NCBI GenBank assembly: GCA_026992695.1
Contig: JALWYP010000312.1
Location: forward strand, 1-5,575
DNA from: Flavobacteriaceae bacterium
GTDB lineage: Bacteria > Bacteroidota > Bacteroidia > Flavobacteriales > Flavobacteriaceae
Direction of reading: 5' to 3'
Length of the DNA: 5,575 nt
This document shows, in pieces, positions 1 to 5,575 of the stretch. The translations under genes and the position numbers were made by a program. The first letter of the stretch is position 1. The number at the start of each line of letters is the position of its first letter. The notes under the pieces are model-generated. The model was not told the DNA's origin. It saw nothing but the letters and a program-made list of their open reading frames with translations, and did no database searches.

Positions 1-2876
1 TCTTTAAGTATTTCCAATTCGGTTTTAAGTTCTTTTATTCCGGCGGTTAGTATGGGTGTTAGGCGTGAATAGTCTACCATCATAGGGTCGGTTTCGGGGT
101 TCCCGTTTGGGTCGCCACTTACAGCTTGCGGATAAACAAGTTGTAGTTCTTGAGCAATAAAACCGTACTCTTTTTTACCAAGATTTGCTTTGTATTCATA
201 TTTTCTGGGTTGTATTTTTTCAATTAAATCCAATGCATTTTTTACAGAAACAATATTGGTTTTTAACCGACGGTCTGAAGTTGTTTGGTAGAGTACCCCA
301 GAACCATTACCTACAATTTTTCCACTATTGCTCCCAATTCCTCTATAAAAACCAATAAAATAATTACTAGTAGTAAGCGTAGTAGCTGCAAGTCTAATTC
401 TAATTCCGTCTGCACTGGACCCTGTAGAATTATTATTAAAACGGGCAATAAAATTACTAGATTGGCTGTCTGCAACATCAAATCGATAGGTAGATGCAGT
501 TGTTCCAACAGAAACATTTCCGTAGGTATAAATATTATCGTTAATACTATTTGGAGGAGTTCCTCCACTTTCATACCAATCGGCGTCTTGAAGGGGAGAT
601 AAATCTACAGTTTCACTGCTTCCGTTTTCAATACCAATGGTTAAAGTTGTGCCGGACAAACCGGAGCCGGAGATGTTTTGGTTGTCGGTACCTACAGTGG
701 TTGGGTCTGCCCAAGTTGCATTTCCAGAAGCATCGGTTTTTAAAATATAATTATTGATAGCTCCATTGGTAAATTTTAAAGGACCATCTACTTGTAATAA
801 ATCTTGAATAAAGACGTTTCCACTTCCTGCGGCAGGAAATGTTGAAGTGTCTCCAAAATAACCCGCCCAATTAGTTGAGGCACCTAAAGCATATCCTAAA
901 ACTCCATAATTTTTTCCGATGGATGAATTTGAAGTAAAACTTCCTCCAATGTTTGCGTCGCTTGCATTTCTAGCTGATACACTTATACCATAGTTATATG
1001 TGCCATTACCAGTTGAGGACCCACCAAAAGCTTTGTTATATAAAGAATTAGCTACATTAAAACCAAATACAGCCGTAGAACTGTTTCCATTGTTGGAGTC
1101 ATAAAGTCTAAAGTATCCTCCGGCAATATTGCTTCCATTTCCGTTATTTTTAGCATTTATTTTTAAACCAACTCCAATACCTGTGTTTCTTGTATACGTA
1201 TAATCTATCTTCATACCATCGCGGTTGTATGCAGGTGTATTACTATTATCACTTGAATAAATAAGGTCTATACCAGCGCTGGGGTCATTAGTACCTATAC
1301 CAACTTTACCTTGTGTAAAAATAGAGGTATTAATATTATTTGTAGGATTTGTAGTTCCTGTTTCATACCAATCTGCATCTTGTAGACTTGATAAATCTAC
1401 CGTTACGGGCGGTACACCGTCGTTTTGAAGAGAGATGCCCAGTGTAGTGCCCGATAAAGCAAATAAATCTACTTGTTGGTTATCTGTATTTGCAGGAGGA
1501 GTTACCCAACTTAAATTTCCGGCTCCGTCGGTCCGTATTACTTGGTTGGCGGTACCATCTGATGCCGGCATTAAGTATCTGTTGGATGTACTATTTCCTA
1601 AAGACGTTCTACCTATAAAATATCCAGCGTAGCCTGATGCCTTCTGTACATTACTGTAAACACCATAATGTATTCCTCCAGCGGTACTGTTTATTGAGTT
1701 ATAACTTCCGTATTTTAATCCAGACCCATTTCCTGATAAAATATTATATGTTCCGTAATGAATTCCATTTCCAGAACCAATTAATCTGTTTTGGGTTCCG
1801 TAATGTGTTCCATCCCCAGTATTAGGAATATAATTATACATGCCGTAAATAGTATAGTTACTTGATCCTTGAATATTACTATTAATACCATAAATGGATG
1901 ATGTTGTTGAATATTGAGCAATATTCGTGTAAATATTTGCTAAAGAATTTGATGTTGTAATAGCACTGTGATTACTTAAAGTATAGCCATTATTGGCATT
2001 AACTGTTATTCCATTGCCTTGCTGTGTATTATGGTTTATTAATATCGAACTGTTTGAATTGTTTGTGTTTCCTATATAAACTTCATTTTCAAATGGGTTA
2101 GATCCCGATTTTATATACATTTTATAATTTGAAATTGGAATTGTAGTACTCCCAATTGCTATATTTCCTTGATTATTAATTCTAAAAGCTTCGATTCCGT
2201 TTGCACTATAAGCGATAGTGTTGGAATTAGGACTAAAAAATCCGGTACTGGGAGAAGAGAATCTTATACTTGGGTCTGATGTACTTCCACTATCAAATTC
2301 TATTTCATCTACTTTGCTAATGTCATCTGGGTCAAGAAAGTAAGAGGTGTTATCCCAGTCTATAATACGGTCGCTTATATATAAATCATTGTTGGTAGTA
2401 TTTGTGTTTCCTATAAAAACATCACCAGATTGTCTTTCAATATTAGCACCTACTGTTGTCCAGTCATCATCTCCAGCAAGGCTAGACAAATCTACAGTTA
2501 CAGGAGCCATTCCATCATCTTCTAAAGAAATCCCTAGTGTCGTACCAACTAAACCAAATTGATCTACAATTTGGTCGTCTGTTCCAGTAATAGAATCCCA
2601 AGATGATGTGTTGTTATTCCAAGAATAAAAACCTCTTGAGGGAGTACCGTTTCCTGTGGCAAATACCAACATGCCTTCTTGTGCAGCCGTTGGGTCTGTT
2701 GTAGGAAAATTATCAATTCTAGGAATTAAAATGCCATCTGTGTTTGAAGGATTGGCAGGGTTATCGGCACTTATATCCAGACTAGCTTTTGGGTTTGTAT
2801 TACCAATTCCTACTTGGGCAAAACAGCTAAAACCTATTGATAAAGTAAAAATGATAGAATGAAACAGTTTTTTCAT
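1..2876 (-). CDS. Exported tail-fibre-like protein with C-terminal peptidase S74 (endosialidase chaperone) domain; C-terminus cut by window edge
   Basis: One uninterrupted frame of 958 codons runs from ATG at 2876 off the left edge. Residues 1-20 form a Sec signal peptide (MKK, hydrophobic core, SCFA before Q21). The mature start QVGIG and the block at 48-97 (GILIPRI, EGMLVF, RGFYSWN) are typical of Bacteroidota secreted tail-fibre-domain proteins. Then come linker modules at 98-158, 463-529 and 729-792, six 15-residue YG repeats at 328-417, a diverged YG block at about 564-674, and an S74 domain from about 862. The S74 signature is clear: SDRRLK at 867-872, YGFIAQELQ at 904-912, VDYSRLTPIL at 934-943, then IKELKTELEILK, which looks like the start of a coiled coil. 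In the family this domain helps trimeric beta-fibres fold and then cuts itself off. The role is probably a trimeric surface or extracellular fibre; the ligand is unknown. Only a short C-terminal tail should be missing. The start is supported by the signal peptide; no Shine-Dalgarno is present, as usual in the phylum. Confidence 0.93.
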   Translation of the reverse strand, partial: MKKLFHSIIFTLSIGFSCFAQVGIGNTNPKASLDISADNPANPSNTDGILIPRIDNFPTTDPTAAQEGMLVFATGNGTPSRGFYSWNNNTSSWDSITGTDDQIVDQFGLVGTTLGISLEDDGMAPVTVDLSSLAGDDDWTTVGANIERQSGDVFIGNTNTTNNDLYISDRIIDWDNTSYFLDPDDISKVDEIEFDSGSTSDPSIRFSSPSTGFFSPNSNTIAYSANGIEAFRINNQGNIAIGSTTIPISNYKMYIKSGSNPFENEVYIGNTNNSNSSILINHNTQQGNGITVNANNGYTLSNHSAITTSNSLANIYTNIAQYSTTSSIYGINSNIQGSSNYTIYGMYNYIPNTGDGTHYGTQNRLIGSGNGIHYGTYNILSGNGSGLKYGSYNSINSTAGGIHYGVYSNVQKASGYAGYFIGRTSLGNSTSNRYLMPASDGTANQVIRTDGAGNLSWVTPPANTDNQQVDLFALSGTTLGISLQNDGVPPVTVDLSSLQDADWYETGTTNPTNNINTSIFTQGKVGIGTNDPSAGIDLIYSSDNSNTPAYNRDGMKIDYTYTRNTGIGVGLKINAKNNGNGSNIAGGYFRLYDSNNGNSSTAVFGFNVANSLYNKAFGGSSTGNGTYNYGISVSARNASDANIGGSFTSNSSIGKNYGVLGYALGASTNWAGYFGDTSTFPAAGSGNVFIQDLLQVDGPLKFTNGAINNYILKTDASGNATWADPTTVGTDNQNISGSGLSGTTLTIGIENGSSETVDLSPLQDADWYESGGTPPNSINDNIYTYGNVSVGTTASTYRFDVADSQSSNFIARFNNNSTGSSADGIRIRLAATTLTTSNYFIGFYRGIGSNSGKIVGNGSGVLYQTTSDRRLKTNIVSVKNALDLIEKIQPRKYEYKANLGKKEYGFIAQELQLVYPQAVSGDPNGNPETDPMMVDYSRLTPILTAGIKELKTELEILK
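3..293 (-). other. Peptidase S74 / intramolecular chaperone domain of the fibre gene
   Basis: This part encodes about residues 862-958. Ser867 followed by Asp-Arg-Arg-Leu-Lys gives the Ser/Lys pair five residues apart that is known from endosialidase chaperone domains and from the eukaryotic factor MYRF, where self-cleavage occurs at that Ser. The downstream conserved segments YGFIAQELQ (904-912) and VDYSRLTPIL (934-943) are also present, so the domain looks intact. The final residues begin a leucine/isoleucine-spaced helix, which normally forms the trimeric coiled-coil tail; it is cut by the window edge. Cleavage at S867 is a prediction from family knowledge. Confidence 0.88.
501..692 (-). 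repeat. Linker module copy 3 in the fibre gene
   Basis: This encodes residues 729-792. It begins GTDNQ, continues with LSGTTL and VDLSPLQDADWYESG, and ends VSVGT. It is closest to copy 2 (shared QDADWYE) and is preceded, like copy 2, by a TDxxGNxxW segment (residues 714-722). Similarity is at the protein level; the DNA of the copies differs. The S74 domain follows about 70 residues later. Confidence 0.85.
1290..1490 (-). repeat. Linker module copy 2 in the fibre gene
   Basis: This encodes residues 463-529. It begins NTDNQQVD, continues LSGTTLGISLQNDG and VTVDLSSLQDADWYETG, and ends KVGIGT. It is the best representative of the three copies. The preceding segment (residues 434-458, with TDGAGNLSW) has a counterpart before copy 3. 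The terminal VGIGT resembles the start of the mature protein (QVGIG), so each copy seems to open a new fibre section. Confidence 0.87.
1626..1895 (-). repeat. Six tandem 45-bp units encoding 15-residue YG repeats
   Basis: Residues 328-417 divide exactly into six units of 15 residues with no insertions. Each starts with [I/H/K]-Y-G, and most have Tyr or Asn at position 5, Asn or Ser at 6, and a Gly/Ser/Asn-rich second half. Unit starts are IYGIN, IYGMY, HYGTQ, HYGTY, KYGSY and HYGVY. The run ends in GYAGYF. Constant length and a fixed aromatic-glycine position suggest one turn per unit of a beta-solenoid or triple beta-helix stalk; that structure is inferred. Only short DNA matches remain between units (for example CATTACGGAAC in units 3 and 4), so the expansion is not recent. 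Confidence 0.88.
2403..2585 (-). repeat. Linker module copy 1 in the fibre gene
   Basis: This encodes residues 98-158. It begins GTDDQIVDQF, contains VGTTLGISLEDDG and VTVDLSSLAGDDDW, and ends DVFIGNT. It is the most diverged at its end, lacking the WYE of copies 2 and 3, and it directly follows the N-terminal FYSWN block. Its position suggests it joins the N-terminal module to the first fibre section. Confidence 0.82.
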
Positions 2877-2941
2877 TTTGGATATAAGTTTTTTTAATAA
2901 ATAGTTAGCTTTCCTTTTTTATTTAGATGGGTTTTTCTTAA
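2877..2941 (-). other. Intergenic leader before the fibre gene
   Basis: This 65-bp gap separates the stop of the 177-residue gene from the fibre ATG. It is very A/T-rich on the coding strand, with several A-runs. I see no convincing terminator and no clear flavobacterial promoter (TTG ... TAnnTTTG). A weak AATAAA/TTTATT pairing is possible but is expected in such AT-rich DNA. Read-through from upstream or a promoter here are both possible. Confidence 0.4.
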
Positions 2942-3475
2942 TTATTTTGTTGAAATAACCAAAGTAAACTCGCCTTCGTCAAGACCGTCTGCTCCGGTAA
3001 CTCCAATAATCATGCGATAAGGGCGAGTAATAGCTGCCAAATGTTTTACTGTTCGGGTGTGGTCTTGTGTAGCACCTTTGTATTTTCTGTCCCATTTGTA
3101 GTCTGCTTCACAACGAATGCAACTTGGTAAATCGGGTACAATAGGCATTTTATCTACTCCTACTTCGTAAGCATAGATACTAAAATTTGCGTTTGGGTCT
3201 TTAGGTATTACGGTTACAGATATTTCGCTTCTTGTTGGGATAATACCTGTAAAAAACACGTGTTTTCCGGTAAATTTATGCGACTGAAAACCAACAAAAC
3301 AAGCATTTTGGCTACTCCAAGCCCAAGATAAATCGTCTATAAAAACTCCGTCTTTAAGGTTTGCCGTATAGGTTACGTCTTCGCCTTTTACAGGTTCTAC
3401 TTCTATTACTTCTGGTTTTTCTTGAGCGGTCATAGATAAAGCAATAAGGACTAATAGTAAAGTTAATTTTTTCAT
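2942..3475 (-). CDS. Exported 177-residue protein of unknown function, possibly a PPC-like beta-sandwich
   Basis: The gene starts at ATG 3475 and stops with TAA at 2942-2944. Residues 1-17 are a Sec signal peptide (MKKL, leucine-rich core, SMTA before Q18), so it acts in the periplasm or outside the cell. There is no lipoprotein cysteine. The mature 160 residues look all-beta: alternating strands near 85-105 (ISVTVIP, FSIYAYEVG) and a C-terminal pair (YRMIIGV, EGEFTLVIS) recall the fold of bacterial pre-peptidase C-terminal (PPC) domains, but this is a weak resemblance. It has three cysteines, C59 and a CxxC at C119/C122. The start lies 15 bp after the stop of the four-domain protein, so the two are almost certainly in one operon and may work together. 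I do not recognise the family and assign no function. Confidence 0.9.
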   Translation of the reverse strand: MKKLTLLLVLIALSMTAQEKPEVIEVEPVKGEDVTYTANLKDGVFIDDLSWAWSSQNACFVGFQSHKFTGKHVFFTGIIPTRSEISVTVIPKDPNANFSIYAYEVGVDKMPIVPDLPSCIRCEADYKWDRKYKGATQDHTRTVKHLAAITRPYRMIIGVTGADGLDEGEFTLVISTK

Positions 3476-3490
3476 TTTTATGGATTTTAA

Positions 3491-4966
3491 TTATGGTTTA
3501 ATGGTTATGTCGTATTGTTTGGGTCCTCCCATTCGAGAGCCTTTATAATACACTTCAAAATCTAATTTTAAGGTAGTTTCTTTTTCTACTTTCGGTGCTT
3601 TAATACTTCCGGTTACATATTTCACTCCTTTGGGGGAAATTTCGACACCGTCTAATGAAAATTCAAAAACGCCACGAGGAGGCTTGTAGTTAGAAGGCTT
3701 TTTACTGCGTATCTTGCATTTTACCACCCAATCGTTTTTAAAGGCAATGATTTCGCCGTTGTTTTTTACATCTACACGTAGTTTGTAGGTTTTTCCGGGA
3801 TTCATTCTTTTTTCAAGGGTAATACGGTTTACATTGAGTTCGGGTTTAAGCTCAACCACTTCATAATTTACCGTTATTTCTGAATCATCGGCTTCAAACT
3901 CTTTACCATCAAGTAATATTTGATATTTTACCGTGTATTTTCCGTGCTCTAAAGGTGTTTTAATTTTTGGAAATGTTACTGTAGCAGATTTTCCAGTTTC
4001 CCATTCGCTTGCACTAAAACTTTCTTCTGCTTCAAAGACGTTATCATCTACTTTACTTGAAGCCTTAGAGGTAAGAGTTGCTTTAATAGAGTATTTGCCT
4101 TCGGGCCATTTTACATCGCCACTGTTTTTTACGGTAAATGAAACAGGATATTCTTTTTCGGGATAGATTTTACGCGTTACTTTTTCGGTAAAGGTGACTT
4201 CGGGTTCTTTTTCAACTACAGATACTTCAATAGTTGTTTCGGCATTTTTTGCGTTAAAGGTTTTACCGTCTTTTAAAACAGTTACTTTAAGCTTGTAATC
4301 ACCGCCTACAGATGGGCTGTCGAATGTCCCTGAGCTAACCGATTTAGAATCTCCGGGCTCCAGGTTAGAGAGCTCTATGTCTTCTTCTATTTCAAATGCT
4401 TCTTTATCTTCGTCTTCGGCATCGTCTGGAGCTTCCTCGGTTTCTACCTTAACTTTGTAGCTTCCTTTTGCCCAAGTGGTTTTTCCGGTATTTTTTATAG
4501 TAATTACATAAGGAGGGTATTTTCTTTCGGGTTCCAGTTTGATTCCTTCTATGGTATTGCTGATTTCGGCTTCAAAATTTTCTTCAATAGTTACGGTGGT
4601 TTCTTTTGAGGTTAAAATTGAGTTTCCGTTTTTTATAGCAATATTGAGTTTGTAATCTCCTGGAACGGTAGGGGTTTTTATAAGCCATCTGAAGGTATAT
4701 TCTTTATTGGTTTCTACTTTTACAGGAACATCATACTCATATTCAAACTTTTTACCGGCATCGTCGTTAGGGCAAGATTTACAAGTTACTTCTAACGAAC
4801 AATTAGAGCGTTGTAGTTGTTCTTCGCCGGTATTTTTAATCACAACATATACTTGAATATTAGAGTCAGGATCCATATTACTAGGAACGTTAATTTTTGT
4901 GATATCAACTGCAAGCTGTGCAAAGGCAAAATGTGTAAATAGCACGAATAAAAATAACTTTTTCAT
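3491..4966 (-). CDS. Exported protein of four Ig-like domains (CARDB/Nbr1-like)
   Basis: The gene runs from ATG 4966 to TAA 3491-3493, 491 residues. Residues 1-16 are a Sec signal peptide (MKKLFLFVLF, then AFA before Q17). The rest divides into about four beta-sandwich domains at 18-128, 131-250, 255-370 and 375-491. Each has a strand-turn of the form V-x-[I/V]-K-N-[T/S/N]-G (I43KNTG, I157KNTG, V279KNSG, V399KNNG) and, in domains 1-3, a later GxY[K/T][L/V] strand. Domains 2 and 3 add a Trp after the turn (W165, W287) with Gly at +3, as in Nbr1-type Ig domains; CARDB is the other family of similar look. Such domains usually mediate protein-protein or surface contacts. There are cysteines C56, C62, C65 in domain 1 and C417 in domain 4, and an acidic insert at 178-199. 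No catalytic motif, membrane anchor or type IX sorting domain is visible. It is probably a periplasmic or extracellular binding or scaffold protein; the partner is unknown. Confidence 0.92.
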   Translation of the reverse strand: MKKLFLFVLFTHFAFAQLAVDITKINVPSNMDPDSNIQVYVVIKNTGEEQLQRSNCSLEVTCKSCPNDDAGKKFEYEYDVPVKVETNKEYTFRWLIKTPTVPGDYKLNIAIKNGNSILTSKETTVTIEENFEAEISNTIEGIKLEPERKYPPYVITIKNTGKTTWAKGSYKVKVETEEAPDDAEDEDKEAFEIEEDIELSNLEPGDSKSVSSGTFDSPSVGGDYKLKVTVLKDGKTFNAKNAETTIEVSVVEKEPEVTFTEKVTRKIYPEKEYPVSFTVKNSGDVKWPEGKYSIKATLTSKASSKVDDNVFEAEESFSASEWETGKSATVTFPKIKTPLEHGKYTVKYQILLDGKEFEADDSEITVNYEVVELKPELNVNRITLEKRMNPGKTYKLRVDVKNNGEIIAFKNDWVVKCKIRSKKPSNYKPPRGVFEFSLDGVEISPKGVKYVTGSIKAPKVEKETTLKLDFEVYYKGSRMGGPKQYDITIKP

Positions 4967-5023
4967 GATTGAAAATAGGTTTGGTTATTAGGGGCTAAAT
5001 TAAGAAGAGAGAAGGAAGGGTTT

Positions 5024-5041
5024 TTCATCCAAAAGGATGAA
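5024..5041 (-). terminator. Hairpin just after the response-regulator stop; possible terminator
   Basis: TTCATCC and GGATGAA form a perfect 7-bp stem around a 4-base loop, two bases after the stop codon of the response regulator. The position is right for a terminator. However, on the coding strand it is followed by AAAAACCC and a C/T tract instead of a T-run, so an intrinsic terminator is uncertain. It could act as a transcript-end stabiliser or only attenuate read-through into the next gene 77 bp on. Confidence 0.45.
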
Positions 5042-5043
5042 TT

Positions 5044-5575
5044 TTAGCGATTTAAAATTTTTCGTATGGCTACAATGGCATCTGCACGATTGTGTACATT
5101 AAGTTTGGAATAAATATTTTGTACGTGGGTTTTAACGGTATTGGGGCTTACAAAATGCTTTTCGGAAATTTGCAAGTTGGATAATCCGCTATACATTTCT
5201 TGCAAAACGATAAACTCTTTTTTGGTAAGTTGTAAATCGGAGTTTTTGTTGATAGTTTCTAAAGAAATAACGATACTTTTTTTAATGCTGTTGTAATTGG
5301 ATAAAGCAATTTCAATTCCTGTAAAAAGGTCGGCTTCATCAAAGGGCTTCACAATATAACCCATTGGGAAAGTGTGTTTTACTTTGTCTAAAATGAGTTT
5401 GCTGGAATAGGAGGTTAGGTATAAAAAAGGGATGTTATAATGGGTGTTAATGTGTTCTGCAATTTCAATTCCGTGTAAATTGTTTCCTAGGTTAATATCA
5501 AGAAGTGCTATGGTAGGAGAGGTGTTTTTTAAAAGTTCAAGGGCTTGATTTTTGGTAAAAGCAATCCCTACAACG
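5044..5575 (-). CDS. Two-component response regulator, NarL/LuxR type; N-terminus beyond the window
   Basis: The frame is open from the right edge (first full codon at 5574) to TAA at 5044-5046, giving 176 visible residues. An internal ATG at 5364 is not the start, because receiver-domain sequence continues in frame upstream of it. Visible receiver features are LLDINLG with the likely phospho-acceptor Asp at 5497-5499, the switch Thr in FLYLTSYSS, and Lys in GYIVKPFDEADL. The first beta strand and its acidic pair are missing, about 30-40 residues by family length. The last 61 residues are a LuxR/GerE helix-turn-helix (LTKKEFIVL, ISEKHFVSPNTVKTHVQNIYSKL). Such proteins are phosphorylated by a sensor kinase and then bind DNA as transcription factors. 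The kinase is not in view and may lie upstream. The genes downstream on the same strand are candidate targets or operon partners, but no operator site could be identified. Confidence 0.95.
   Translation of the reverse strand, partial: VVGIAFTKNQALELLKNTSPTIALLDINLGNNLHGIEIAEHINTHYNIPFLYLTSYSSKLILDKVKHTFPMGYIVKPFDEADLFTGIEIALSNYNSIKKSIVISLETINKNSDLQLTKKEFIVLQEMYSGLSNLQISEKHFVSPNTVKTHVQNIYSKLNVHNRADAIVAIRKILNR

Noticed and set aside
285..602. 105-codon open frame on the plus strand, and an 87-codon frame at 311-574 on the minus strand in another frame
   Set aside because: Both lie inside the S74 fibre gene, which has recognisable motifs on both sides in one frame. Their translations are low-complexity (Ser/Asn or Leu/Ile-rich) and lack start context.
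1435..2862. Several 62-71 codon plus-strand frames (1435-1632, 1637-1825, 2347-2562, 2656-2862)
   Set aside because: They are antisense to the fibre gene. Their similar starts (MPSVVP, IPSVVPTK) are mirror images of the repeated linker modules, not a gene family.
1..2876. Prophage tail fibre
   Set aside because: The protein has a Sec signal peptide and a Bacteroidota-type secreted N-terminus, and no other phage gene is in the window. The flank to the left is unseen.
2929..2937. GGGTTTTTC shared with 5018-5026 in another intergenic gap, as a possible operator
   Set aside because: A 9-base match of simple sequence in AT-rich gaps is expected by chance, and the surrounding bases do not match.
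3933..4166. 77-codon plus-strand frame
   Set aside because: It is antisense to domain 3 of the Ig-like protein, with no supporting context.
4967..5023. Flavobacterial promoter (TAATTTAG resembling TAnnTTTG) before the Ig-like gene
   Set aside because: It has one mismatch in the -7 box, and the nearest TTG is about 27 bases upstream, too far for the usual spacing.
5044..5364. A stand-alone 106-residue LuxR-type regulator starting at ATG 5364
   Set aside because: The frame continues upstream to the window edge with receiver motifs LLDINLG and FLYLTSYSS, so the ATG at 5364 is an internal methionine.

Overview
The window is AT-rich DNA that reads almost entirely on the minus strand, with four genes following one another from right to left. 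Several traits point to a member of the Bacteroidota, most likely a flavobacterium: start codons preceded by A-rich stretches instead of Shine-Dalgarno sites, short 'MKK' Sec signal peptides ending before Gln, and a secreted protein beginning 'AQVGIG' with a 'GILIPRI' block. This is inference from style; no rRNA or other marker gene is present.

Layout in order of transcription. (1) 5575-5044: the C-terminal 176 residues of a NarL/LuxR-type response regulator whose N-terminus lies beyond the right edge. A perfect 7-bp hairpin sits just after its stop. (2) 4966-3491: a 491-residue exported protein made of four immunoglobulin-like beta domains of CARDB/Nbr1 style. (3) 3475-2942: a 177-residue exported protein of unknown function, only 15 bp downstream and almost certainly co-transcribed. 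(4) 2876-1: an open frame of 958 codons that leaves the window at the left edge. It encodes an exported, tail-fibre-like modular protein ending in a peptidase S74 / endosialidase-chaperone domain. It has no in-window stop, so a search restricted to closed ORFs would miss it although it fills half the window.

The S74 protein is the most structured object here. It has a signal peptide and a Bacteroidota-type N-terminal module. It then has three copies of a linker module (core LSGTTLGIS...VDLSSLQDADWYE...VGIGT), six exact-length tandem 15-residue repeats centred on 'YG', a second more diverged YG-type block, and the S74 domain with the Ser-Lys dyad spacing (S867/K872) followed by the start of a coiled coil. 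No phage genes surround it.

Together the genes could form a regulated cell-envelope or surface cassette: a regulator, two small-to-medium secreted beta proteins that each carry a CxxC pair, and a long trimeric fibre. The co-operation is inferred from order and strand only. No RNA genes, CRISPR arrays, insertion sequences or attachment sites were seen. No intergenic gap exceeds about 80 bp.
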